Shown one piece after another: positions 41,673-51,251 of a stretch of DNA of 64,000 nucleotides. Every line of letters begins with the position of its first letter. Position 1 is the first letter of the stretch. The notes under the pieces were generated by a model. That model was not told where the DNA came from, made no database searches, and was given only the letters and a program-made list of their open reading frames with translations. Source of the DNA: Arenibacter sp041392165 (GTDB lineage Bacteria > Bacteroidota > Bacteroidia > Flavobacteriales > Flavobacteriaceae); the NCBI GenBank assembly GCA_041392165.1, contig JAWKMN010000007.1, forward strand, positions 62,001 to 126,000. The letters are read 5' to 3'. A program made the translations under genes and the position numbers.

Positions 41673-44357
41673 TTATTGGTTATTGGCCCCTGTTTCTGTG
41701 TATATTGGATTATCAGGGTTTCCACCGGCAACCAAATAGGCCAATAGGTCCTTCACCTCTTCTTCGTTGAGCCTATTGATAGTTCCTGGGGGCATCCAGG
41801 ATATTGTGGAAAGCTTGGTGTTTACCACTTGGTCCTTTGGTATCTCCCGGGTCTGATCAGGTGCATAAGGGTTTTGCGAGACAATATAATTTTGTTCGGT
41901 CTCATTCATCAATCTTCCTGCGATGGATTTTCCATCCTTTAAAGTGTAGACCGTGGTATTGTATTGGTCCGAAATTACATCGTTGGGCTCAATAATGGCC
42001 TTGAGTATGTCCTGGGGCGAAAAGCGGGTCCCCAATTGGGTTAGGTCCGGGCCAATATTCTCTCCTTCGCCCTGTATGGAATGACAGGTTATGCAGGTCG
42101 TAGCGGCAAACATATTTTTGCCGTATTCAAAATCCCTGCCCTTTAGTCCATCGGCCACCAAGGCTTCAATTTCATCCACCTTCCAATTATGGCGTGGGCC
42201 TTTGGGCTGAACAGTGGACTCGGCCAAATCGTTGCCCGAACTGGAAAGGAGGTCGGCACCCGACATCTTATCGTATAATTCGAACTGATCTTTGGGTACA
42301 TGTGTTAAGGCTTTTTTTCTTGCCTTGTCTATGAAACCGATATAGCTTAGGCCCGCTTTATAGGAAAAGGCCTTGTAGAACCATTTAAAATACTTTTCAC
42401 GAAGTTCTGGGGTCCACCCCTTATCAACATCCTCCAAAACCATCCCATAATAGGTGTGCTGGGCGGGAGGCATATTTTTTAGGGTACGTGCAATATCCAT
42501 TCCATATTGTGGATTTCTTAAAATTAGGTCCGATGCCTCAGTGGCGGTATTGGCCATGACATCCACATTTTCTCCTGAATTCGATTCCAAAAGTGCCAAT
42601 GTTTTACTGGCCACGGTGGGGTCGTCCAGATAGGCCAGTGTTTTGCTGAGCATTTGGTTCAATATATCCGTAGTTGCCGGATAGTGTGGAGAAAGATAAT
42701 CGATGATTTTGTTCTGGACAGCTGTTCCCGGAACCCCAAAACGGTATAAAACAAGCTCAAAAGCACGTAGTTGGTCCACTTGCTGCCGGGCATTGAGCTT
42801 GGAATAATCTACCCTTAGTAGGGCGTTTAGCATCTCGTCTTGTTGCGATTTGTGGCCATGTTTGGCCAGGGCAATAATTCCCTGGGCCAAGGTAATCGGG
42901 TCTTTTTCAGAAAGCACCTTGCCCTGCCATTCGTTAAGGGGTTGGTGTTCCACTGCGATACGTGCGGCATATTGGATAAATCGGTCCGTGTTGTTCAGGT
43001 AAGGCCAGGCAAAATTAATAGCACCGTCCTTTGGACCTGTATGGTATTCTTCCAATTGCCTTCTTATCTTATTTCCTTCGGTAAGTTCGGATGCCCTGTT
43101 GGCAGCTGTAACGTCCTCGTTTCCGGTATAATGAACCCGGTATAGGTCAGAGTCCAATCTACGGCCTCCGGTCATGAAATACATGGCACCATCCGGACCT
43201 ATGACCCCGTCGGTCAAAGGAAGTGGGATTCCGGATAAAAATTCTTCCCTTTCCCCTTCATACGAAGCTCCATCTGCCTTTAGGTGAATGGCGTAGATGA
43301 TACCAAAACTCCAGTCGAACGCATAAACGCTCTTTTGATATTTTTTTGGAAATTTTGCACCTCTTCCGTAAACTACATTGGTAGGGGATCCCTGTCCAAT
43401 ATTTACAATTGGAGGAAGATTGTCCGGATATTCGGGGGACCATTTTCCGTTTCCTGTTCTCCACCCAAATTCGCTGCCGCTGGTAACATGGCAGATGCGG
43501 GTAGGACGGTACCAGGGCATGCCCAAATCCCATTCCATATCGGAATCGTATACGAACATGTCCCCTTCATCATTAAAGGCAAGGTCGTAAGGGTTCCTGA
43601 AACCGGCACTTATCAGTTCCCAGTGCTTTCCTTCCGGATCAATTTTTGCTATCCATCCCCCAGGGGCACCGCGATCATTGGCATGGCCACGGGGGTCTTT
43701 GACCTGGGGGAAGAGGTTGTCGTCCTGCCACACCTTGGGCAAGCGATAGGTATCCATTTCCGGAAGATCCGTATGGTTCCCCGCAATAACGTAAAGCGAT
43801 TTGCCATCCGGACTTAGGACAATGCTATGTGGGCCGTGTTCTCCCGCGCCGTTCAATGCCTGTATCTGAGTAATCTTGTCATATTGGTCATCGTTGTCCG
43901 TATCTTGCAAACGATATAGTCCGCTGCCTTTGTCAAATTCATCGTTGCCATGGTGATTGACCATTACGTACAGACTATTGAAAGCGTATAGCAGACCTTG
44001 GGCATACCCCATTTGGATTATTGAATCGGCAACAGCTTCTCCGGTTTGTATTTTAAGTTTTTCAATCTTGGGGGTCAATTCCTCGGAACCTATGGCCGGG
44101 AGTTCCATGCGGTATAATGCGCCGTATTGATCGGCAGTGATCAGTCGATCCTTATTGTCGAAGGCCATGGCCACCCATGAGCCCTGGTCATTGTCGGCAG
44201 GGCTATATAAATGTTCAGCCACGAAGCCCGGCTGTAATTTAAGCTTCGCCAACTTTGGATTTAGCTCTTCGGTATTGGCGGTTTCCGTATTCTTGGTATC
44301 CTTACAGGAAACGGACAAAAGCATTGAAAAAATAATTGCGGCAAATAGTCTGGTCAT
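41673..44357 (-). CDS. PVC-type haem-binding / sugar-dehydrogenase-like lipoprotein
   Basis: 894 residues. Lipoprotein signal (Cys19 in S-V-S-C). A six-bladed propeller domain of the glucose/sorbosone dehydrogenase type occupies about 30-420 (L-S-P-D-G-K-S-L-Y-V-I-A-G-N-H near 180; G-F-R-N-P-Y-D-L-A-F near 250), then HEAT-like helices (about 430-720) and a C-terminal cytochrome c domain with C-I-T-C-H at about 755 and the P-P-G sixth-ligand region near 860. Such proteins are assumed to oxidise sugars in the periplasm and pass electrons to the respiratory chain. Ends at a very strong hairpin. Confidence 0.9.
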   Translation of the reverse strand: MTRLFAAIIFSMLLSVSCKDTKNTETANTEELNPKLAKLKLQPGFVAEHLYSPADNDQGSWVAMAFDNKDRLITADQYGALYRMELPAIGSEELTPKIEKLKIQTGEAVADSIIQMGYAQGLLYAFNSLYVMVNHHGNDEFDKGSGLYRLQDTDNDDQYDKITQIQALNGAGEHGPHSIVLSPDGKSLYVIAGNHTDLPEMDTYRLPKVWQDDNLFPQVKDPRGHANDRGAPGGWIAKIDPEGKHWELISAGFRNPYDLAFNDEGDMFVYDSDMEWDLGMPWYRPTRICHVTSGSEFGWRTGNGKWSPEYPDNLPPIVNIGQGSPTNVVYGRGAKFPKKYQKSVYAFDWSFGIIYAIHLKADGASYEGEREEFLSGIPLPLTDGVIGPDGAMYFMTGGRRLDSDLYRVHYTGNEDVTAANRASELTEGNKIRRQLEEYHTGPKDGAINFAWPYLNNTDRFIQYAARIAVEHQPLNEWQGKVLSEKDPITLAQGIIALAKHGHKSQQDEMLNALLRVDYSKLNARQQVDQLRAFELVLYRFGVPGTAVQNKIIDYLSPHYPATTDILNQMLSKTLAYLDDPTVASKTLALLESNSGENVDVMANTATEASDLILRNPQYGMDIARTLKNMPPAQHTYYGMVLEDVDKGWTPELREKYFKWFYKAFSYKAGLSYIGFIDKARKKALTHVPKDQFELYDKMSGADLLSSSGNDLAESTVQPKGPRHNWKVDEIEALVADGLKGRDFEYGKNMFAATTCITCHSIQGEGENIGPDLTQLGTRFSPQDILKAIIEPNDVISDQYNTTVYTLKDGKSIAGRLMNETEQNYIVSQNPYAPDQTREIPKDQVVNTKLSTISWMPPGTINRLNEEEVKDLLAYLVAGGNPDNPIYTETGANNQ

Positions 44358-44692
44358 TATTTGTTATTTTTAATTAGGTGCACTAATATAATCAGAAATT
44401 GGAATTTAACTACGATTTTGATGCAGGAAGTACCTAAGGTTGGAAATATTTATAATGACGTTTCTTTTTTGTGTTACATTATCTAAGATTCCAGAAGTTG
44501 GAATTGAAATATTGGATACTGGAATTGGGGTACTGGATATTGGAGTTGGGAACCTTGAACTTTCAGCATAAGTCCCCTGTTTAGACTCCAACTTCTAGAA
44601 TCCAGTATTCCAACTATTTACTTATTCACATCTGTTTACCGTTATTTCGGATCCGCCCGATCTCAGTTCGGGACAGCAGTAAGGGAAGATTA
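44358..44692. repeat. Gene-free interval with GGATACTGGAATTGGG-type short repeats
   Basis: About 44478-44610 consists of repeated words such as GGAATTGAAATATTGGATAC, GGAATTGGGGTACTGGATAT and AACTTCTAGAATCCAG, related to the array at 21358-21449. A short hairpin (CGATCTCAGTTCGGGA) follows. No coding frame. Confidence 0.5.
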
Positions 44693-45412
44693 TTACTTTT
44701 GAATGATTTCCGAAGCTCCTGACAATTTTCTTTTGTTAATGACAGGGCTTCCCTTGTACCTCAATTTACTGGCGCCAGAAGCTTCTATATCGATGGTTTC
44801 GGTAACCGATAGTGAAGCATTACTTGCCCCTGATAATTGGATGTCCAAAGCCTTGACCGATAAATCGTAGTTCTTGAGGGTGCTGGCCCCCGATAGGGAA
44901 GCTTCCAGTCTTTCAACTTGCCCAAAGAGGTCTGTTTGGGATGCTCCGGCTGCTGCCAACTCCAAATGCCCCAATTCCAGCTCTCCGATAAATTCGGAAG
45001 CTCCTGTAAGCTCAATCGAGGCATTGGAGGCCACCAATTCAGTTTCCAGATTGACCTTGGAAGCGCCGGATAGATCAAAATCGGTAATTCTTTTGGTCAT
45101 GATATACGCATTCAAGGTGGGGTTTCCCCTTATGCTGGTGTGGTTTTTTACTTTGATACGCAAGGTACCTTCCGCCAATTCTACAATGATCCTATCCTGT
45201 AGATTCTCGTTTGCTTCTATTTCGATCTTTTCTTCCGTATCCGAAAATTGGACATAAACGTTGAAGGCATCCGAGACCTTTAAAGCCGAATATCCGCTAT
45301 AGTCCATCTCCCTTGTGGTAATTGCACCACTTGCCTTAATAAATTCATGATCACAGGACAAAATAAGACTGCATAATACAATACTACCTATGTAAAACAA
45401 TTTTGTTTTCAT
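44693..45412 (-). CDS. DUF2807 (head GIN domain) putative surface protein
   Basis: 239 residues with a lipoprotein signal (Cys20 in I-L-S-C). The mature part begins with the GIN-domain strand Y-S-A-L-K-V-S-D-A-F-N-V-Y-V (about 44-57) and then shows at least six turns of a right-handed beta structure, each carrying (L/A)-(S/T)-G-A-S spaced by 18-24 residues. DUF2807 proteins are called putative auto-transporter adhesins but have no proven function. Monocistronic. Confidence 0.88.
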   Translation of the reverse strand: MKTKLFYIGSIVLCSLILSCDHEFIKASGAITTREMDYSGYSALKVSDAFNVYVQFSDTEEKIEIEANENLQDRIIVELAEGTLRIKVKNHTSIRGNPTLNAYIMTKRITDFDLSGASKVNLETELVASNASIELTGASEFIGELELGHLELAAAGASQTDLFGQVERLEASLSGASTLKNYDLSVKALDIQLSGASNASLSVTETIDIEASGASKLRYKGSPVINKRKLSGASEIIQK

Positions 45413-45672
45413 TGACTAAAAATTTATGATTGATAATTAAAAGGACAATCCAGCGGATAAAAGGTTGCATTTTTTGAATCTTTATTTATTATTTCGTCAA
45501 AGGTTAAAACCCTGTTTTTGTCGGCAGGGATATATTTTTATTGTACATTGGTTAGTTGTGGTGCAGTACTTTTTATGGGTAATGACTCCTATTTGGTGTT
45601 GTTGGATTTTTAACAAAATGTTGATTATTTTGCCAATGGGAATATAATAACCAAGTATATAAATAAAATGAT

Positions 45673-46164
45673 ATGGAAATTTGGGCAGTATTAAAAGTAA
45701 CGTTCATTGGTGTGCTGTTTCATTGTAATGTGTTTGCTCAGAACAGAATAACGGAATTGAACGCCTATTGGGAGGTAGTGAAGGAAAAAGTGGAATCTGG
45801 AGATGTTGCCGGTTATGGGGAAACCTTCCATGAAGATGGGATTTTGGTCTCGGATACGGGCAAAGCCTGTTACCCTTTGGACGAAGCATTAAAAAAATGG
45901 AAGGATGGACTGGAAAAGACTAAAAGGGGCATAACCAAGGTAACCTTGGATTTTAGGTTTTCAGAAAGGACCGGAGATGAAACTACTGCTTTTGAGAAGG
46001 GTATGTTTAGGTATGATCTATTGGATGAAAATGGCGAACGTACGGAAAGGTTTGTGCATTTCGATGCACTCTTAATTAAGAAGAACGGAAAATGGCAATT
46101 AATGCTGGAGCATCAAAAATTACCTGCCGTCAAGGAAGAATGGTTAAGTATGGGAAAAATGTGA
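45673..46164 (+). CDS. NTF2-like (DUF4440-type) secreted protein
   Basis: 163 residues with a signal peptide (1-22, ending V-F-A-Q). The NTF2-like fold is suggested by V-E-S-G-D-V-A-G-Y-G-E-T-F-H-E-D-G-I-L-V-S (about 38-58) and the end L-I-K-K-N-G-K-W-Q-L-M-L-E-H. Usually a ligand-binding or isomerase-like small fold; function unknown. An overlapping ATG at 45668 is out of frame. The upstream interval (45413-45672) and the following 289 bp have no supported gene. Confidence 0.8.
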   Translation: MEIWAVLKVTFIGVLFHCNVFAQNRITELNAYWEVVKEKVESGDVAGYGETFHEDGILVSDTGKACYPLDEALKKWKDGLEKTKRGITKVTLDFRFSERTGDETTAFEKGMFRYDLLDENGERTERFVHFDALLIKKNGKWQLMLEHQKLPAVKEEWLSMGKM

Positions 46165-46453
46165 TGGTAACATTTGAAGCCGAGGTATTCCTGGTTTTGT
46201 CTTTCGCTTGTATGGATTTGGAATGGTTATAGGGAATTGGGCGATGTTAGTGATGTGCTGCAGGATAAAAAAAATGTATTTAAATTCAATCTTGAACCTT
46301 GGACCTGCCAATTTAGTAAAGATCAAAGTTTGATCGAACCCACACTTAATAAATTAGACTTGGTATTAAACCAAATGCTCCCAATGGCCTCCCTGAACAT
46401 AAAAGATTTGTTAACTTAGGGGCTGTTTAAATGTATTGGATAATAAAAGAAAA

Positions 46454-47470
46454 ATGAAAATAAACGATTCTTTTGACCCCGGCCATTACCAGGCCAACGA
46501 TAAACGCTATGATACCATGCCATACCGTCGTTGTGGAAACAGTGGTATTCTTTTACCCTTAATTTCTTTGGGACTTTGGCACAATTTCGGTCATACCGAT
46601 AATTTGGAGATAGGCCGTAATCTTTTGCGCAGTGCCTTTGATAATGGAATAACCCATTTTGATCTGGCCAATAACTACGGCCCCCCGTATGGTGCTGCCG
46701 AAGAAAATTTTGGCCGCATTTTTAAAAGTGATTTTCGGCCCTATCGCGATGAACTTATTATTTCCAGCAAAGCGGGTTGGGATATGTGGCCCGGACCTTA
46801 TGGGAACTTTGGTTCCAGAAAGTATTTGATAGCTTCTGCCCATCAAAGTCTAAAGCGGATGGGGCTGGATTACGTGGATATATTCTACCACCACAGGCCC
46901 GATCCGGATACCCCGTTGGAAGAGACCATGGGGGCTTTGCATCATTTGGTCCAAAGTGGCAAGGCACTTTACGCCGGAATTTCCCAGTATCCTGCGGAAT
47001 TAACGGCTAGGGCCGCTAATATCATGAGGGATTTGGGGACGCCATTATTGATCCATCAACCTAGGTACAATATGTTCGATCGCTGGGTGGAAGACGGATT
47101 ACTGGACGTATTGAAGGAAGAAGGGATAGGCTCCATAGCTTTCTCTCCATTGGCACAAGGGGTATTGACCAAAAAATATTTAAAAGGTATTCCGGAGGAT
47201 AGCAGGGCAAGCAAGGATGGTCGATATTTAAAGGAGGAACAGATAACCCCCGAAATTTTGGATAAGGTAGGGCAGCTTAATAGACTGGCCGGGAATCGTG
47301 GACAAAGCCTTGCCCAAATGGCCATTGCATGGTTGTTGAAAGACCAACGGGTTTCTACGGTACTTGTTGGCGTGAGCCGTACGGAACAATTGTTGGATAA
47401 TTTGGAGGCTCTCAAGAACATCTATTTTAGTAGGGAGGAACTGCTTGAAATTGAAAGTATTTTAAAATAA
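46454..47470 (+). CDS. Aldo/keto reductase, YghZ-like
   Basis: 338 residues from the ATG at 46454; a TTG six codons upstream is unlikely. Aldo/keto reductase tetrad: Asp in F-D-L-A-N-N-Y (about 72), Tyr77 in N-Y-G-P-P-Y-G, Lys in S-S-K-A-G-W (about 107) and His in F-Y-H-H-R-P-D (about 142); NADPH-binding end S-T-V-L-V-G-V-S-R-T-E-Q-L. The length and G-P-P-Y-G-A-A-E-E insertion match the YghZ / L-glyceraldehyde-3-phosphate reductase subgroup. A dead fragment of a paralogue lies at 57734-57838. Followed by a ferredoxin-reductase-like gene. Confidence 0.9.
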   Translation: MKINDSFDPGHYQANDKRYDTMPYRRCGNSGILLPLISLGLWHNFGHTDNLEIGRNLLRSAFDNGITHFDLANNYGPPYGAAEENFGRIFKSDFRPYRDELIISSKAGWDMWPGPYGNFGSRKYLIASAHQSLKRMGLDYVDIFYHHRPDPDTPLEETMGALHHLVQSGKALYAGISQYPAELTARAANIMRDLGTPLLIHQPRYNMFDRWVEDGLLDVLKEEGIGSIAFSPLAQGVLTKKYLKGIPEDSRASKDGRYLKEEQITPEILDKVGQLNRLAGNRGQSLAQMAIAWLLKDQRVSTVLVGVSRTEQLLDNLEALKNIYFSREELLEIESILK

Positions 47471-47581
47471 TGGGCAGTTAGCCTAATATATGTTCCCGGA
47501 CAGGATGATAAAGACATGCACCGCGAGGGGCTTAAATCATTTCGATATAAACGGAACATTAACATATTCAAATTAAATTTA

Positions 47582-48265
47582 ATGATGCCGAAAGCAAAAA
47601 AGCAACATATTGTCAAGATTTTGGAAGCCCATTATATTACCCATGATGTGAAACGTTTTGTGGTGGAAAGGCCCGCAGGGTATGATTTTATTCCTGGGCA
47701 GGCTACGGAGGTTTCCATTAATCTTCCCGAGTGGAAAGACAAATTAAGGCCATTTACATTTACCTCTATTAGGGAACATGGTTTCCTGGAATTTATGATC
47801 AAGATCTATAATGATCACGAAGGGGTGACCAAAATGTTGGGTCGCACCCATGCCGGGGCGGAATTGATTCTTCACGATGTTTTTGGGGCCATTCAATATA
47901 AGGGGCCAGGGGTTTTTATAGCGGGTGGGGCCGGAATTACCCCGTTTATTTCCATCTTTAGACATCTTTATACCCATAAGAACCTTCATGGCAATAAATT
48001 GATTTACTCCAATAAGACTTCGGAAGATGTTATTATGGAAGAGGAATTGCACACGATGCTCAATGGTAATTTTATAAAAATATTTACCCGCGAAAATGTA
48101 ATGGGATTTAGGGGGAATAGGATAGATCGTAAATTTCTTATCGAAAATGTTGCCGATTTTGGTCAGAACTTCTATTTGTGCGGACCCAAAAAGTTTGTAA
48201 GTAATATAACCGATCTCTTATTAGATCTTGGTGCATCGGCCGAAACGGTCATCATTGAAAGTTAG
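47582..48265 (+). CDS. Ferredoxin/flavodoxin-NADP reductase-like FAD protein
   Basis: 227 residues from the ATG at 47582 (second ATG directly after it). The FAD domain shows L-R-P-F-T-F-T-S-I-R (about 59-68; the R-x-Y-S/T-like motif), and the NAD domain G-V-F-I-A-G-G-A-G-I-T-P-F (about 114-126) and Y-L-C-G-P-K-K-F (about 200). No [2Fe-2S] domain is present, so it needs an external carrier. Located 111 bp after an aldo/keto reductase; may provide reducing power, but this is inference. Confidence 0.85.
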   Translation: MMPKAKKQHIVKILEAHYITHDVKRFVVERPAGYDFIPGQATEVSINLPEWKDKLRPFTFTSIREHGFLEFMIKIYNDHEGVTKMLGRTHAGAELILHDVFGAIQYKGPGVFIAGGAGITPFISIFRHLYTHKNLHGNKLIYSNKTSEDVIMEEELHTMLNGNFIKIFTRENVMGFRGNRIDRKFLIENVADFGQNFYLCGPKKFVSNITDLLLDLGASAETVIIES

Positions 48266-48565
48266 GCAAAGGATAACATTGGTTTATGAACAAGCCACAG
48301 GAAGATAGGCTAACGGAACATTTTTTCCTCAAGTGCAGGACTTTCATGTGTGTTGCTTCCAGGATGGCCACGGATTGAAGAAATAGCTCCTTTGGAGGTG
48401 TTAAGGGAGGACTTGAAACATGATGGGCAACAATGGGTTCCATTCTTTCTTAAAATTTTGATCCATAGTGGCTCCCTTAGGTAAGTTGAAAATAATTTAA
48501 ACGTTTAAAAAACTATATTTAATTACTCTTTTTATATTGCATAAAACTTAAATCAGAATTATCTT
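48266..48565. other. Gene-free interval before the phospholipase
   Basis: 300 bp with no credible frame or repeat; presumably holds the phospholipase promoter. Confidence 0.4.
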
Positions 48566-51112
48566 ATGGATACCAGAAGGGATTTTTTAAAGAAGGCGGG
48601 CATGTTGGCCGGTGGAATGGGGCTAACCGCAAGTCTGCCACCCTCTATTCAACGCGCCTTGGAGATCGACCCGGAAAATGGAACTACTTTTTATGATGCC
48701 GAACATGTTGTTTTTCTTATGCAGGAAAACCGCTCTTTTGATCATTGTTTCGGGACATTGCAGGGGGTTAGGGGGTATAATGATCCCAGGGCCATTGCAT
48801 TGCCCAATAAGATACCCGTATGGCTTCAAAGTAATATGGATGGGGAAACCTATGTGCCTTTTCGTTTAAATATTAAGGATACGCAGGCCACTTGGATGGG
48901 AAGCTTGCCCCACTCATGGGAAAATCAGGTGGATGCCCGCAACCACGGCAAATATGATCAGTGGCTTGTGGCCAAGAAGGCCGATGAGGAGTACGGTAAT
49001 ATGCCACTTACCATGGGCCATTATACTCGTGAAGACCTACCGTTCTATTATGCGCTTGCCGATGCCTTTACCGTGTTTGACCAGCATTTTTGCTCGGCCC
49101 TTACCGGAACTACCACCAACAGAAATTATTTTTGGACGGGGAAATCCTTCGATACAAAGGGCAATAGGCCATGCGTTAGAAATTCGGAGGTGAGTTATAA
49201 CAGTGAGGCGGATTGGAAAACCTTTCCGGAAAGATTGGAGGAGAATGGCATTTCCTGGCGGGTGTACCAGAATGAGATCAGTTTGCCCACCGGTGTGGAA
49301 GATGAATCTTTGCTGGCCAATTTTACAGATAATAATCTGGAATGGTTCTCTCAGTACCATGTTCGATATAGTTCTGGTTTTCAGAAATATATAAAAGAGA
49401 GGTTAGAGGCATTGCCTTCGGAAATTGTAGGCTTGGAAAAGGGGTTGGACAAACTGCCAAGGGATAAGAGAACGGAACGTCAAAAAGAACTGGAGAAGAA
49501 AAGACAGCAATTGGAACAGATAAAAGAGGTGCTCAAGACATGGAACCCCGATAACTTTGAAAAGCTTTCGGAATTCCAAAAAGAGCTTCACAATAAAGCC
49601 TTTACCACTAATATTGGAGATCCTGATTATCATAAGGTAGAGGAGTTTAGCTATAATGACAATGGGGTTCAGCGTTCCATAAAAGTGCCCAAAGGAGATA
49701 TACTCCACCAATTTAGGCAAGATGTGGACCAGGGCAAATTACCTACCGTTTCCTGGTTGGCAGCGCCCCAGAAATTTTCAGACCATCCGAGTGCTCCATG
49801 GTACGGGGCATGGTATGTCTCTGAAGTACTGGACATCCTCACCAAGAATCCCGAGGTATGGAAGAAAACCATTTTTGTGCTTACTTATGACGAGAACGAT
49901 GGCTATTTTGATCATTTCCCCCCATTTGTAGCCCCCAACCCTAAGGATACCGGGAATTTTACCAAAGGATTGGATACCTATGAGGAGTATGCCAGTTTGG
50001 AACAGGAGAGGGCAAAAAAAGGTATGGATCCGGAGGACCCTAGGGAAAGCCCTATAGGACTGGGGTATAGGGTGCCAATGGTGGTGGCCTCGCCTTGGAG
50101 TAAAGGCGGATGGGTCAATTCCGAGGTGTGCGACATCACCTCCACCTTAATGTTCCTGGAAGAGTTGATCAAGAAAAAAACGGATAAAGTGGTTAAGGAG
50201 ACCAATATAAGCAGTTGGCGCAGGGCCATCAGTGGTAATTTAATTTCTGCTTTTAGACCATATAACGGGGAGTCTTACAATATGCCCCAGGCCTTGGAAC
50301 GCAACCATTTTATGCAGGAGGTCTACAATGCCAGCTTCAAGGAATTGCCCAAAGATTATAGACCGTTAAGCAGTAATGATATCGCCAATGCCAAAAACGA
50401 CCTTTATAAGACCTCGTTTATGCCCCATCAGGAACCGGGTATACGGGATTCCTGTGCTTTGCCGTACGAGTTATATGTAGACGGACAGGTAATTGCGGAC
50501 AAGAACTCGTTTCATATACAGTTTACCGCTGCCGATACTTTTTTTGGTGAATCGGCCAAGGGGGCACCATTTAATGTTTATGCCCCTGGAAATTATAAAC
50601 AGAAAACACCAGATGGAGGTGTGGATTTTTTAGCTGTCCAAACATGGCCGTTTGCTGTAGAAAAGGGCCATAGTCTGGATTATGAATGGCCCTTGGATCA
50701 TTTTGGGGATGAAGGATATCATTTGCGGGTATATGGGCCTAACGGTTTTTATAGGGAATTTATGGGCAATGCTTCCGATCCGGAACTACAAATAAAGTGT
50801 GGTTATCAAAAAAAGAGGGGATTTATAAAAAAATTATCGGGCAATGTGGAGATCCAAATTGTCAATACCTCCAAGAAAAGAGATATGGATATTACGGTGG
50901 TAGACCATGCCTATGGTAATCCTGAACAAAAAATTCGGATCAAAAAAGGTGCTGTAGAGCGCATCGTGGTCGGTAGTGCCAGAAGTTACGGTTGGTACGA
51001 TTTTTCTGTGCAGCTCCCTTTATCTTCGGGTTTTGTGCGTAGATATGCAGGGAGGGTCGAGACCGGGGAGGCATCCAAGAGCGATCCGTTTATGGGAAGG
51101 GTAGTTTCTTAG
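48566..51112 (+). CDS. Phosphocholine-type phospholipase C, Tat-exported
   Basis: 848 residues. The N-terminus has a twin-arginine signal (T-R-R-D-F-L-K-K-A, residues 3-11). The phosphoesterase domain includes the metal/nucleophile sites M-Q-E-N-R-S-F-D-H-C-F-G (about 52-63), L-T-G-T-T-T-N-R-N (about 178-186, catalytic Thr region) and L-T-Y-D-E-N-D-G-Y-F-D-H (about 441-452), followed by two C-terminal beta domains of the DUF756 type. A charged coiled coil of about 50 residues (about 285-335) interrupts the catalytic domain. The family includes non-haemolytic phospholipase C (PlcN) and acid phosphatase AcpA; here it may recover phosphate or choline from lipids. Single gene with its own terminator. 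Confidence 0.92.
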   Translation: MDTRRDFLKKAGMLAGGMGLTASLPPSIQRALEIDPENGTTFYDAEHVVFLMQENRSFDHCFGTLQGVRGYNDPRAIALPNKIPVWLQSNMDGETYVPFRLNIKDTQATWMGSLPHSWENQVDARNHGKYDQWLVAKKADEEYGNMPLTMGHYTREDLPFYYALADAFTVFDQHFCSALTGTTTNRNYFWTGKSFDTKGNRPCVRNSEVSYNSEADWKTFPERLEENGISWRVYQNEISLPTGVEDESLLANFTDNNLEWFSQYHVRYSSGFQKYIKERLEALPSEIVGLEKGLDKLPRDKRTERQKELEKKRQQLEQIKEVLKTWNPDNFEKLSEFQKELHNKAFTTNIGDPDYHKVEEFSYNDNGVQRSIKVPKGDILHQFRQDVDQGKLPTVSWLAAPQKFSDHPSAPWYGAWYVSEVLDILTKNPEVWKKTIFVLTYDENDGYFDHFPPFVAPNPKDTGNFTKGLDTYEEYASLEQERAKKGMDPEDPRESPIGLGYRVPMVVASPWSKGGWVNSEVCDITSTLMFLEELIKKKTDKVVKETNISSWRRAISGNLISAFRPYNGESYNMPQALERNHFMQEVYNASFKELPKDYRPLSSNDIANAKNDLYKTSFMPHQEPGIRDSCALPYELYVDGQVIADKNSFHIQFTAADTFFGESAKGAPFNVYAPGNYKQKTPDGGVDFLAVQTWPFAVEKGHSLDYEWPLDHFGDEGYHLRVYGPNGFYREFMGNASDPELQIKCGYQKKRGFIKKLSGNVEIQIVNTSKKRDMDITVVDHAYGNPEQKIRIKKGAVERIVVGSARSYGWYDFSVQLPLSSGFVRRYAGRVETGEASKSDPFMGRVVS

Positions 51113-51141
51113 GGCATCAAGGATCCGGAAATAAGGTTTCC

Positions 51142-51186
51142 AAAAGAAAAATCCCACCTTGAATTTCAAGGTGGGATTTTTCTTTT
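51142..51186. terminator. Bidirectional terminator between phospholipase and katG
   Basis: AAAAGAAAAATCCCACCTTG pairs perfectly with its complement around AATTT; both strands end in T-rich runs. It serves the convergent genes at 48566-51112 and 51252-53510. Confidence 0.9.
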
Positions 51187-51251
51187 GGATTACACTAAGG
51201 TCTGTATAAATTTCCACATTGTTTTGGAAATACTATAATCCAGAACAGAGC

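Noticed and set aside
41455..41673. A 72-codon frame whose ATG overlaps the stop of the haem-domain gene
   Set aside because: It runs straight through the very stable terminator hairpin at 41588-41625; overlap of ATG and TAA is accidental.
46174..46419. An 81-codon plus-strand frame between the NTF2-like and aldo/keto reductase genes
   Set aside because: Starts with TTG, has no recognisable motif or signal, and its composition is unlike neighbouring proteins.
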